Source: G963701675 sp963701675
GTDB lineage: Bacteria; Planctomycetota; Planctomycetia; Gemmatales; Gemmataceae
Assembly (NCBI GenBank): GCA_963701675.1
Contig: OY969623.1
Span: 3,224,001-3,288,000, forward strand
Reading direction: 5' to 3'
Length of the DNA stretch: 64,000 bases
A model generated the notes under the pieces. The model was given only the letters and a program-made list of their open reading frames with translations. It was not told the DNA's origin and ran no database searches. Made by a program: the position numbers and the translations under genes. Positions 53,144 to 61,610 of this stretch are shown piece after piece. Every line of letters begins with the position of its first letter. Position 1 is the stretch's first letter.

Positions 53144-55582
53144 TCACTTCTTCGCCACGAACAGCTTGTCGATTTCCTCGTCGGCAAGTTTATCCGTGCC
53201 GTCGTTCGTATCCAAGATCAGAGCGGTTCCATTCGGGGTGATCCAAACCAGGTGATTACCCATCTGGAAAACTTCCTTGAGCTTCGGCTGTTTCTCCAAC
53301 AAGCGGAAGTATGCGTCGCTCATCGCTTTGACGGTAATCGACGGCATCTTGGCATCGAAGGCATCGTCGATCCAGACGCCGCCCACTTCCAGGCAGTTTC
53401 GACCAAAGACGTTGCGTTGCGCGGTTTGCGTTAGCCGTTCCTGCATACGCAGGGCGTTGTTGTGTACCGACAGATCGACACCTAGTTTGCCGGCCTGCGT
53501 CGCCTCCAGCCGTCGCGCTCTCAATTCCACTTGGGCCTTGTCGTAAACATCTTTCTTCTCTTTGGTTTCCTTGTAGACGCCGTTGGCATCGCCTTTACCG
53601 TCGGATAGCTTGTTGAGTTTCTCATCTTCCATTTGGCTGCGTTTCCCGGTGAGATCACCGGGCTTCTCTTGGACCTTCTTGGCAAAGTCGGCGACATTGA
53701 TCTGGCGGAGGCCTGGAGCGCCAGGAGCCGACGCCGGGGGGACCAATCCATAAGGAACGGCGGCGCCGCCTCGGAACACACTTCCGCCGCCGGCGTCGAG
53801 ATGGAAGCTGACGTCCGGCCGACCTTGATTGACGCGACCGGCCACCGGCAACGCCGTGTCGGGCACGATCAGGTAACTCGTGTACGGTGTGGCAATGCCG
53901 TACTTCTTGGCCAGCGCCACGGTTTCATCCACCAGTTCTTTCTTTTCGCCGTTCGCACGAATTTGATCGAGAAGATAGCCGACCTTTCGCCGAGCCCAGA
54001 GGTGCTCAACAAACTCCTTCGTGGCCTCCGTTTTTTCCGGGAAGATCATCTCGTACACGTATTCGCGCGTTTCCATGCCGACAGTACCCGTGACCTTGAT
54101 CGTCGTCGGACCGTGGCCGGTGTAACGTGCGAGAACAACTACCTGGCCACCGACAAACAAGTCCGGAAGTTGCGGCGGATAGATTTCCTGCAGGCTCACG
54201 CTCGGTCCGACCGACAACTTCACGTCGGCAAGGACGGGATGGCTGATCTTCGAATACAAACTGCTGACCTTCACTTCGATGTCTTCGGACGGGCGGACGA
54301 AAGTGCTCAGCGCACGAGTCTGCTCGGAGATTTGGTCGAGCATCGTCGCATTGACGTCGTCGCCGACTCCGAACGTGAAGATGCGTGTGTTCGAGGAGTT
54401 CTGCGCGGTGACATTCTGCAGAATCTTGTCGGGCTTCGTCTCGCCAATCGTGGGTTGGCCATCCGTGAAAAACACGACCATGAAACTGCGGCCTGGATCG
54501 CTGGTACGCATTTGCAAAGCCGCCTTCAGCGCATCGTTGATCGCCGTGCCGCCGGTCGGCTCCAAATTCTCCACCCACTTGCGCGCGTCATCCAGTTGTT
54601 CCTTTCGGGCGTCAACGAACTGTTCGCGGTACTTATTGACGGTCGTTGCGAAATTGATGACCGTAAATCGGTCATGTGAATTCAGGTTGGAAAGACAGTA
54701 TTTGAGAGCGCGTCGCGCTTGATCCATCTTGATGCCGCGCATACTGCCCGAGGTATCGAGAACCAGGACCACGTCTCGCGGAATGACTTGAGCTTTGGAA
54801 AGCTCGACCCTCGGTGATAGGAGCAACAGCGCGTACCCCGGTTCGCCCGTCATCGGCCGCTGCGTCAACGCCGTCAGGCCCACGTCTTTATCGCCGACCG
54901 TGTAGAAAAGCTGAAAATCTTTATCGAGAAGCGCTTGTTCGCGCTCGAATCGGACATTCGCCTCGTGATCGTTGGGCCGGCTGACGCTGATGGCGTGAGT
55001 CGGGCTGTAAATATTCTGAATAGGGTGCTGGGATTTCAGCGAAACGTCGAGTGAGAATTTTTCGAGGGTTCGCGTTGCTTTGCCGTCGGTTTTTAGCGGA
55101 TACACGTACTCGACAAGATCTCGATCTCGTGGTGCGATGGCCGTGAACCTCAGGGCGACCTTTTGGTCGGCCTTCGCCGGCACTGGAAAGACTCGCAGTC
55201 GCAGTAGGTTATTCCCCATGTATTCGAGCAAACCGGGGTCCTGCGTTCGCCGGACGATGTCGGTGTACATCTGCCTGGCTTTATCCGCCTCGACCAACTC
55301 GCCCTTCACTTCCTTGCCGCCGACCCACATGGTGAAATTCTGAACGCTGGCGCCTTTGGGGACCGGGAAAACATAGGTTGCTTCGAGATCGCGATCCGTG
55401 TGATTACGAAATGTCTGTTCGACCTGGGTCGTCGCCACCTGCTCTTCGATGTTAATTTTCACCTGGTGGTTCAACATGGCGAGCGGCGGAACATTCTTCT
55501 CGGCCGGGATAAGCAACCCGTGCGCATTAGCCGAGCTTGCCGCTACCAAACACACGGTACAAATGGCCAGATATCGATACAT
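53144..55582 (-). CDS. VIT and VWA domain exported protein
   Basis: An 812-residue exported protein with a signal peptide (YRYLAICTVCLVAASSANA). The N-terminal VIT domain (about residues 45-165: VPPLAMLNHQVKINIEEQVA, EATYVFPVPKGASVQNF) is followed by a VWA domain with the MIDAS motif DTSGSMRG at about residues 278-285, then a long C-terminal region. The order is that of inter-alpha-trypsin-inhibitor heavy chains. Metal-dependent adhesion is likely. It is the first gene of the minus-strand set that includes the peroxiredoxin (61 bases downstream). Confidence 0.92.
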   Translation of the reverse strand: MYRYLAICTVCLVAASSANAHGLLIPAEKNVPPLAMLNHQVKINIEEQVATTQVEQTFRNHTDRDLEATYVFPVPKGASVQNFTMWVGGKEVKGELVEADKARQMYTDIVRRTQDPGLLEYMGNNLLRLRVFPVPAKADQKVALRFTAIAPRDRDLVEYVYPLKTDGKATRTLEKFSLDVSLKSQHPIQNIYSPTHAISVSRPNDHEANVRFEREQALLDKDFQLFYTVGDKDVGLTALTQRPMTGEPGYALLLLSPRVELSKAQVIPRDVVLVLDTSGSMRGIKMDQARRALKYCLSNLNSHDRFTVINFATTVNKYREQFVDARKEQLDDARKWVENLEPTGGTAINDALKAALQMRTSDPGRSFMVVFFTDGQPTIGETKPDKILQNVTAQNSSNTRIFTFGVGDDVNATMLDQISEQTRALSTFVRPSEDIEVKVSSLYSKISHPVLADVKLSVGPSVSLQEIYPPQLPDLFVGGQVVVLARYTGHGPTTIKVTGTVGMETREYVYEMIFPEKTEATKEFVEHLWARRKVGYLLDQIRANGEKKELVDETVALAKKYGIATPYTSYLIVPDTALPVAGRVNQGRPDVSFHLDAGGGSVFRGGAAVPYGLVPPASAPGAPGLRQINVADFAKKVQEKPGDLTGKRSQMEDEKLNKLSDGKGDANGVYKETKEKKDVYDKAQVELRARRLEATQAGKLGVDLSVHNNALRMQERLTQTAQRNVFGRNCLEVGGVWIDDAFDAKMPSITVKAMSDAYFRLLEKQPKLKEVFQMGNHLVWITPNGTALILDTNDGTDKLADEEIDKLFVAKK

Positions 55583-55802
55583 GGCAACCCCTTTCGGTCA
55601 CTACGGCTTCAGTTCTCACCTATTAGACGAGACAACTGACTCCACCGATTGTAACCGGTCGAACGTGATTTCGTTGGTCTCGTTACACGCCCGTTACACC
55701 TGCTTGTGCGAACGTGGTGATAATGAAATCGTTCAATCCGATGGCGGTTGGATTTCGTCTATGATGTTGGATAAGGAACGTAATCACGTTTGGAGGTCAA
55801 CC

Positions 55803-56760
55803 ATGCGATTTTCGCGGATCACCGCTGGGTTAGGACTGGCGTTGCTTTTGGGAGCGTCGGTTGTCGGCGCGGACGACGTGTTCAAGAAGCCGGCCGACAC
55901 GTGCAGTAACCACGGCACATTCGATCGATTTCTACGACACGCCGTCCGAAGCCGCGCGCCGGGCTCTCAAGGAAGAAAAACTCGTCTTTGTTTTACATGT
56001 CTCCGGGAACTTCGAAGACCCTCGCTACACCTGAAACAACGCCGAAGCGCTCCGTGTGAACGCTTTGACGGATGAAAAAGTCGGCACGTACCTCAACGAG
56101 TACTTCGTCTCTTCTTTCCAAAAAGTAGCGACCTTCAAGATCGTCAACGGCCAAAAACAAGGCGGCAATGTGGCCAGTTACTTCTGCGCACCTGATGGCC
56201 GAGTCTTGCACGCCGTCGCCGGACCCATCGACTCGACGACGATGCTCCGTGAAGCGCAATGGGTGGTCGACACGACGAAGAAAGCGATGGCCGAAGCGAA
56301 GGATGACGGACTAAAGTTCAAAGCCTATTTTCGAAAGGCCCATGCCGAACGGCTGCGAAGCGAGTACGGGTTGGTCATTGAACCCGTGACCTTCGACGCT
56401 CCGGAAGCGCAAAATGACAGCGACGCGCTCACTTACCGCGATCCAACCGGCCGGCCGTTGGCGCCGAAGCTACAGCTGCCGCCCATCGAAGGCCCCGATG
56501 TCAAGTTCGAGCTCGCTCAGGTTAAGGCCGGCCGAAGTCCCGGCGCTCGGGAAATCCTCGATCGGCGTGGACGGCGCTGCGGCGTCCTCGGCAACGACGG
56601 CCGTGTTCACCTGCTCATGGCCGCTCATTCGATGGCCAAGATCGAGAAACTGTATGCATCCATCTTTGAAGGAATTCTTGGCGAGAAGATCTCCACGAAA
56701 CCCGTCGAAGTGGTCACGCCGTTTCCGTGGGTGAAGGAGAACGTTCGCCGCGCGGGTTAA
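55803..56760 (+). CDS. Thioredoxin-like exported protein, candidate selenoprotein with TGA and a frame break
   Basis: Begins with GGAGGT at 55792-55797 and a signal peptide (MRFSRITAGLGLALLLGASV). The frame breaks at a tandem CGAT duplication (55922-55929); with one CGAT removed the protein runs HGTFDFYDTPSEAARRALKEEKLVFVLHVSG and on through NFEDPRYT, a TGA at 56032-56034, then NNAEALRVNALTDEKV to the end at 56760. The body after that (QKVATFKIVNGQKQGGNVASY) reads as a thioredoxin-like fold. TGA in place of Cys within such a fold would fit selenocysteine. The frame break means the gene is either decayed or affected by sequence error. Alternative: a two-lesion pseudogene. Confidence 0.55.
56045..56065 (+). 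promoter_or_regulatory. SECIS-like hairpin in the thioredoxin-like gene
   Basis: AAGCGCTC (56045-56052) pairs with GAACGCTT (56058-56065) with one C/A mismatch around the loop CGTGT. The loop starts 18 nt after the TGA. The 12 bases CGCTCCGTGTGA are identical to the hairpin in the peroxiredoxin gene, and in both they encode Leu-Arg-Val. Confidence 0.6.
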
Positions 56761-56766
56761 ACTGAC

Positions 56767-56833
56767 TCACCACAAAGACACAAAGAACACAAAGCCTGCC
56801 CTGTACTTTGTGTTCTTTGTGTCTTCGTGGTGA
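56767..56833. terminator. Palindrome between convergent genes, CACAAAGACACAAAG family
   Basis: Arms 56767-56794 and 56806-56833 pair over 28 bases with one mismatch, around an 11-base loop. It fills the 103-base gap between the thioredoxin-like gene and modC. As a convergent gap it could terminate both. Confidence 0.65.
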
Positions 56834-56863
56834 ACGGATAGGCTTACCCCAACATCCGCGAAA

Positions 56864-57937
56864 TCAAATGGATGGAAGTGCCTTCACCAGCGCGGTAATG
56901 GTTGTGCCTTCACGTAGGTTAAGCTCATCGCAGGCAGGCCGGGTAATGAGTGCCGCGAGAGGAAACCCACAATCCAACCCTACTCGCACCATCGGCCCTT
57001 CCGGAGTCAGCCGCTGCACGATGGCCGGTAGTCGGTTGCGGGCGCTATGTACGCCGCCTTGGTCTCGTTCCAATGACACATCCTCCGCTCGAATGCAAAC
57101 ATAAACGTCGGCGCATGTGCTGTTCGGCGCAACGGCGATTAGGTTCGCGGTCCCCACTGCGACCTTCGCCAACCCGTCGCTGACGGTCACAATCTTGCCC
57201 GGCGCCACAGTCTCCATGCCGACGATGCGGGCCACGTCGAGGTCCGCCGGTCGGTTGAATACCTCGACGACGCTTCCTTGTTGTCGAATTCGGCCCTGGT
57301 CGAGGACGATGAGATGGTCGGCCAACGCCATCGCCTCTAATCGGTCATGCGTCACCACAATTATGGGGATTCCGAATTCGCCGAGCGTTCGACGGAGTTC
57401 GAGCCGGAGTCGTTCACGGGTTTGGTCATCGAGGGCGGAGAGGGGTTCGTCAAGAAGCAACAGCCGCGGACGCCGCACCAGCACCCTGGCAAGCGCGATT
57501 CGCTGTTGTTGCCCTCCCGACACCTCATTTGGATAGCGCCTTTCAAGGCCAGATAATCCAAAGACCGCGAGCATTTCGGCAACGCGCCGATTCCTTTCCG
57601 ATCGCGGCACATCCGAAAGGCCGTACCCGACGTTGTCCGCCACCGTCATATGTGGAAACAACGCGTATTCCTGGAAGAGATAGCCGATGCCGCGTTGTTG
57701 CGGCGTGAGAGATATTCGACCTGGTGCGTCAAACCAGGTGGCGTCGCCGAAACGAATCCGTCCTTCTTCGGGTCGCTCGAGCCCCGCCAGACAACGCAGG
57801 GTCGTCGTCTTGCCGCACCCCGAAGGGCCAAACAGAACAGTGATCGAAAAGCGCTCCGCCGGCCGTTGCAGGTCAGTTTCGATGGCAACATCTTGGGCGA
57901 ACCGCTTCACGAATCGGGCGACCAACTCGGCGCTCAT
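56864..57937 (-). CDS. modC: Molybdate ABC transporter ATP-binding protein
   Basis: A 357-residue ATPase with Walker A GPSGCGKTT, signature VSGGQQQRIALAR, Walker B LLLLDEPLSALD and switch His in VTHD, plus a C-terminal TOBE-type domain (residues 290-357) for regulation by substrate. The adjacent permease and binding protein identify molybdate or tungstate as the substrate. Its ATG overlaps the TGA of modB (ATGA), so it is translationally coupled. Confidence 0.94.
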   Translation of the reverse strand: MSAELVARFVKRFAQDVAIETDLQRPAERFSITVLFGPSGCGKTTTLRCLAGLERPEEGRIRFGDATWFDAPGRISLTPQQRGIGYLFQEYALFPHMTVADNVGYGLSDVPRSERNRRVAEMLAVFGLSGLERRYPNEVSGGQQQRIALARVLVRRPRLLLLDEPLSALDDQTRERLRLELRRTLGEFGIPIIVVTHDRLEAMALADHLIVLDQGRIRQQGSVVEVFNRPADLDVARIVGMETVAPGKIVTVSDGLAKVAVGTANLIAVAPNSTCADVYVCIRAEDVSLERDQGGVHSARNRLPAIVQRLTPEGPMVRVGLDCGFPLAALITRPACDELNLREGTTITALVKALPSI

Positions 57938-58596
57938 ACCGGAAGCTTTCCACGCTGGAGGAGATACACGAGACAGAGTAAGACAAAAGCGAAAACAACA
58001 AGAAAGAGTGCGGTTTGCCCGGCCGCTTCATAATTCAGCGCCTGCACGTCGTCATAGATCGCAATCGATAGTGTGCGCGTGACGCCCGGGATGTTCCCCC
58101 CGACCATCAAGACCACGCCGAACTCTCCCATGGTATGTGCGAATGTCAACACCAGCCCCGCCAGGATACCCGACCATGAAAGCGGCAGCACAATCCGAAA
58201 AAAAGTATTGAGACGAGAAACGCCGAGACACCATGATGCTTCGACTAGCTTCCAATCCACCGCGCTAAACGCCGCCGCGAAAGGCCTGATGGCAAAAGGC
58301 GTATTAAAGATGATGGTGCCAAGCAATATGCCAGCGAAGCTAAACGGCAAAAGGCTTCCGGTCAGCGTTTCATACCCTTGGCCAATCACGCTATTCGGCC
58401 CGGTCGCCATCAGAACATAAAAGCCCAGCACGGTCGGCGGCAGGACGAGCGGCAGAGCCACCAAGGCTTCGATGAACAGCTTGCCGCGCCACTTCGATCG
58501 CGCGAGCCAGTACGCCAACGGCACGCCAAGCACAAACATTACAACGGTCGTGCAGGCCGCGAGTGCCAGCGTCAATCGAAGCGCCGTCCAGTCCAG
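57934..58596 (-). CDS. modB: Molybdate ABC transporter permease
   Basis: A 220-residue inner-membrane permease with five or six helices and the EAA loop (ASWCLGVSRLNTFFRIVLPLS, with ...EASWCLG). A long in-frame upstream reading has no permease homology and overlaps modA. The best start is CTG at 58594-58596 (MDWTALRLTLALA), because GGAGG at 58604-58608 lies seven bases before it and the resulting N-terminus and length match ModB. It begins three bases after the modA stop. CTG starts are rare, hence some doubt. Confidence 0.85.
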   Translation of the reverse strand: MDWTALRLTLALAACTTVVMFVLGVPLAYWLARSKWRGKLFIEALVALPLVLPPTVLGFYVLMATGPNSVIGQGYETLTGSLLPFSFAGILLGTIIFNTPFAIRPFAAAFSAVDWKLVEASWCLGVSRLNTFFRIVLPLSWSGILAGLVLTFAHTMGEFGVVLMVGGNIPGVTRTLSIAIYDDVQALNYEAAGQTALFLVVFAFVLLCLVYLLQRGKLPV

Positions 58597-58598
58597 GG

Positions 58599-59447
58599 CT
58601 AGTCCTCCGGTAGTAGGAAGCCGTAGCGTTTCAGAATGCCCCGCCCGCTCTTGCTCATTACGAAGTCCCGCAGGGCTTGTGTTGCTTCCCGATCCTTGGC
58701 CCAAGACAGAATCACGCCTCCTTGCAGAAGCCGCGGATATGCGTCCAGTGGTACGATCCAATAACGGCCCTTGTCCCGGAGCGCGGGGGCCATCGCCAGG
58801 GATAGGGCGATGATCCCGACATCGGCTGCCCCGGATTCAACGAACTGTGCAGTTTGGGAAATGTTTTCACCCACCACCAGCCGGTCCTGGGCCTGCTCGA
58901 AGACCCCCAGCGTTTTCATGGCCGCTTCCGCCGCCCGTCCGTAGGGAGCATGTTTGGGGTTGGCCATGGCGAGCTTCTTTACCGAGGGGTCCACTACGGC
59001 TCGGATGCCGAGTTTTTCCAGATCGAGAGGGGAATTATTCGGCACCCAGACGACAATCTGGCCCACAGCATACTGGAACTCGGATTCCTTAAAAGCCAAT
59101 CCCTTTTCGATGAGCTTACGTGGATAGTCGACGTCTGCTGACAGAAATAGGTCGAACGGGGCGCCATTGGAAAGCTGGGAGAAGAAGTTTCCGGACGAAC
59201 CATAGGTTACCGTCACAGCGATCTCAGGGTGGGTTTCCTGGAAGTCAGCGACAAGTTCGTCGAAGGCGAATTTCAAGTCAGCAGCGGCCGCTACACGAAT
59301 TTCTCTTTTGGTCGCGGAGACCTGCCCGGAGTCCTTCTTGCAACCACCGGCCCAAAGGCTCATGCACACGCATAATAAAAAAACCCAACGAGATCGGACG
59401 ATTCCCCCTTCCGCGGTGGTTTTTGTTAACGTTAGACAGTTTCGCAT
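58599..59447 (-). CDS. modA: Molybdate-binding lipoprotein
   Basis: A 282-residue periplasmic binding protein with a lipobox ending at Cys36 (SLWAGGC), so it is probably lipid-anchored. The body follows ModA: EIRVAAAADLKFAFDEL, TVTYGSSGNFFSQLSNGAPFDLFLSAD (across residues 71-97) and VESGAADVGIIALSLAM. It captures molybdate or tungstate for ModBC. The ATG at 59447 is preferred, though the Shine-Dalgarno is weak. It lies 23 bases downstream of the regulator stop. Confidence 0.92.
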   Translation of the reverse strand: MRNCLTLTKTTAEGGIVRSRWVFLLCVCMSLWAGGCKKDSGQVSATKREIRVAAAADLKFAFDELVADFQETHPEIAVTVTYGSSGNFFSQLSNGAPFDLFLSADVDYPRKLIEKGLAFKESEFQYAVGQIVVWVPNNSPLDLEKLGIRAVVDPSVKKLAMANPKHAPYGRAAEAAMKTLGVFEQAQDRLVVGENISQTAQFVESGAADVGIIALSLAMAPALRDKGRYWIVPLDAYPRLLQGGVILSWAKDREATQALRDFVMSKSGRGILKRYGFLLPED

Positions 59448-59470
59448 CAGATCATGCCGGTGTTAGTGGG

Positions 59471-60532
59471 TTAACGGACCCTTTGCATTTGGCCCATTTC
59501 GCTAGGATCGTATCCAGGTAGTTCACTAAGGAGTTTCCGGTACGTGGACGAGCGAATGGTTCGTAACAGTGCTTGCAATCGTGGGTCGGTTTCCGCGTCG
59601 GACGCGAAGCAAAGATCGTAGGTGTCTTGTCGAACACCGAGAAAACGGAGGCCGGCTTCTTCGCATACCAGCTGCAGGCAAACTCCTACGTCTGCCCAGC
59701 CGCAGCGCACCGCCTCGGCGACGCCGCGATGGTCGGAAGCGATGCGGCGCGGGCGAGGCCTCGTTTCAAGCAGATTATCCATGCATTGCCGAGCACCCGA
59801 TCCCACCTCCCGACCAACCCACCGGAGTCGCGAACGCAGTGTTTGCTGCACGCTGCGCACACGTGCCTGAGGCGAAACGGCGAGGCCTTCCTGCCATTTC
59901 GCCACGCGCAACAGTGTTGTCTCCGTTTGTATCTTGGCCTTCACCGCATCGGCGTTTCCGTCCGGGTCGTCCTCGGTGGCAAGATGAACCCCCGCGACAT
60001 GTACGGCGCCCTCCGCCAAAAGGCTCAGCGCTTTTTGACTGGACCGAGGAAAGACAAGTAACCGCAATCCCGTCAAACGCGCAGCTTCATTCGCAAGCAG
60101 GCCCGCGGCTGGATCACATGACGCCATTACCAGTGTTTTCGAAGCAATGTCGGCTCGACGTAAGGGTATCGCACGGCCATCCCAGACGCCGTCATGCGGC
60201 ACACTTCCGGCAACCGATCCTTCAACGGGATAGTGCAGGACACGTCCGCCGACCTGCGCTTGCCAGTATCGACAGGGAACGACTGGACATTTCCACGCCC
60301 ACGCCGATGTACTCTCGGAATTCGTTATCGTCCCGAAGAGCTCTTCCACGGAGCAGCCGAAGACGGCGGAAATCGAAAGAGCGGCCGTCACCGATGGAAC
60401 CAGGCGGCCGATCTCGATGGCGCTCACCGCGGCGCGCGAGACTCCGGCTCGCTCGGCCAATTCGGCTTGCGACCAGTTTTGGCTGCTTCGAAGGGCCCTT
60501 ACCCGGTTTTTTGAGGGGCGGTCGGATGACAT
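59471..60532 (-). CDS. XRE-type regulator with periplasmic-binding-type sensor domain (mod operon)
   Basis: A 353-residue protein. Residues 8-62 are an XRE helix-turn-helix (RALRSSQNWSQAELAERAGV, SRAAVSAIEIGRLVPS). The C-terminal 250 residues match the PBP-like ligand domain found in molybdate-responsive regulators (LVMASCDPAAGLLANEAARL, VHVAGVHLATEDDPDGN, ADVGVCLQLVCEEAGLRFL). It is the first gene of the regulator-modABC set and likely senses intracellular molybdate. ATG at 60532 is preferred; the operator-like repeats 60531-60563 overlap it. Confidence 0.88.
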   Translation of the reverse strand: MSSDRPSKNRVRALRSSQNWSQAELAERAGVSRAAVSAIEIGRLVPSVTAALSISAVFGCSVEELFGTITNSESTSAWAWKCPVVPCRYWQAQVGGRVLHYPVEGSVAGSVPHDGVWDGRAIPLRRADIASKTLVMASCDPAAGLLANEAARLTGLRLLVFPRSSQKALSLLAEGAVHVAGVHLATEDDPDGNADAVKAKIQTETTLLRVAKWQEGLAVSPQARVRSVQQTLRSRLRWVGREVGSGARQCMDNLLETRPRPRRIASDHRGVAEAVRCGWADVGVCLQLVCEEAGLRFLGVRQDTYDLCFASDAETDPRLQALLRTIRSSTYRKLLSELPGYDPSEMGQMQRVR

Positions 60533-60563
60533 GATACTATCATAGCAAGACATGATCGTATCA
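60531..60563. promoter_or_regulatory. Operator-like tandem palindromes of the mod regulator
   Basis: Site 1 is ATGATA-C-TATCAT at 60531-60543, a perfect 6-bp inverted repeat that overlaps the start codon. Site 2 is TGATCGTATCA at 60553-60563, with TGAT/ATCA arms. The centres are 21 bp apart, two helical turns, so a dimer pair could bind on one face. They lie in the gap to the divergent DUF1559 gene and would suit autorepression. Confidence 0.55.
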
Positions 60564-60594
60564 CCAGGTTTTGGGCCCTTGCAGGAGTGCACCC

Positions 60595-61422
60595 GTGAGC
60601 TATTCAACCAAAGCCAGTTCGTGGCGCGGCGCGTTCACCTTGATCGAATTGCTGGTCGTGATTGCGATCATCGGTGTGCTTATTGCCCTGTTGCTCCCCG
60701 CCGTGCAGAAAGTGCGAGCCGCCGCAAACCGGGCCTCTTGCAACAACAACTTGCACCAAATCGGACTGGCAGTACATAACTACCACGACACGATCGGCAA
60801 CTTGCCCCGATATCGGCTGTGCCCGGATTGGATCTTTGCCGGCAAGGTAGATCTCTATTGCGAGAGTCTGGGTGCGCCGAACGGCACCGGCCCGTCAACG
60901 TACACCGGCGACAAGGAGGTTTGGTGGGCGCCGTACGACAATAAGCCCCCGGCGACGACGACCGATGCGGCCCGAGACGACTATCCACGCGGACTTCTCT
61001 GGCCTTACATCGAACAAAACCAGAAGACCTTCAAGTGTCCGGACGGCCTGGACCAAGACGCCAACAGCTCCACGTTCGGCCGGCCTTTTCAGGTGAGCTA
61101 TGCCATGAACTACGTGACCGGTGGACCCAACGGCAAGCGCCTCACCGATCTAATCAACGGCAATGGATCGTCCAACATCATGATCGTGTGGGACCACGGG
61201 CGAACGCCGGGCTGCGCCTATTCCAGCTACGCCGCGCCACGCGGACCTTGGGGATTTGATGGCCGGGAGACAGCCGCCGAGCATGCCAGCACCTACAAAA
61301 CGCACTACCCGATTCGACACACCAACGTTTTCAACGTCCTATTCAGCGATGGGCATGTGGTTTCCATGGGTTCCAGCGAATTGACTAAGAAGCTCTTCTG
61401 CGCATTCGGACCATTGGAATAA
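60595..61422 (+). CDS. DUF1559 prepilin-like protein 3
   Basis: A 275-residue protein with prepilin motif AFTLIELLVVIAIIGVL and the DUF1559 core (ASCNNNLHQIGLAVHNYHD, NIMIVWDHGRTPGC) and a short VLFSDGHVVSMGSSEL tail. Start is GTG at 60595 with AGGAG at 60583-60587. It shares the divergent gap with the mod regulator, but nothing else suggests a link. Confidence 0.9.
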   Translation: MSYSTKASSWRGAFTLIELLVVIAIIGVLIALLLPAVQKVRAAANRASCNNNLHQIGLAVHNYHDTIGNLPRYRLCPDWIFAGKVDLYCESLGAPNGTGPSTYTGDKEVWWAPYDNKPPATTTDAARDDYPRGLLWPYIEQNQKTFKCPDGLDQDANSSTFGRPFQVSYAMNYVTGGPNGKRLTDLINGNGSSNIMIVWDHGRTPGCAYSSYAAPRGPWGFDGRETAAEHASTYKTHYPIRHTNVFNVLFSDGHVVSMGSSELTKKLFCAFGPLE

Positions 61423-61456
61423 TCTAGTGGGTTGCTAACGCTAGATTTTGCGCCGC

Positions 61457-61526
61457 GTGGCACGCCCGGAGTCTTCGACGGGCGTGAATGGCCAGCCACG
61501 CCCTTCGCAGACTCAGGGCGTGCCAC
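61457..61526. repeat. Long imperfect palindrome, GTGGCACGCCC family
   Basis: The outer arms GTGGCACGCCC at 61457-61467 and GGGCGTGCCAC at 61516-61526 are exact complements. The inner GGAGTC...GGGCGTG and CACGCCC...GACTC segments also pair, giving a 70-base cruciform-like structure. It follows the DUF1559 stop by 35 bases. Confidence 0.7.
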
Positions 61527-61610
61527 CCCTTATGGCGAGTAGCACTGCTTCGGCCACGTGGCTACAATTGAAGTGTTCAATCCGCTGTCGAACGAGCGAG
61601 ACGAATTCAC

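Noticed and set aside
53633..54679. Long plus-strand open frame (348 codons) across the VIT/VWA gene
   Set aside because: It is antisense to a clear VIT/VWA protein, has no recognisable domain and is rich in Arg and Gly as expected from the GC-rich opposite strand.
59569..60534. Plus-strand open frame of 321 codons over the mod regulator
   Set aside because: Antisense to the XRE regulator; Arg-rich, no start signal and no domain.
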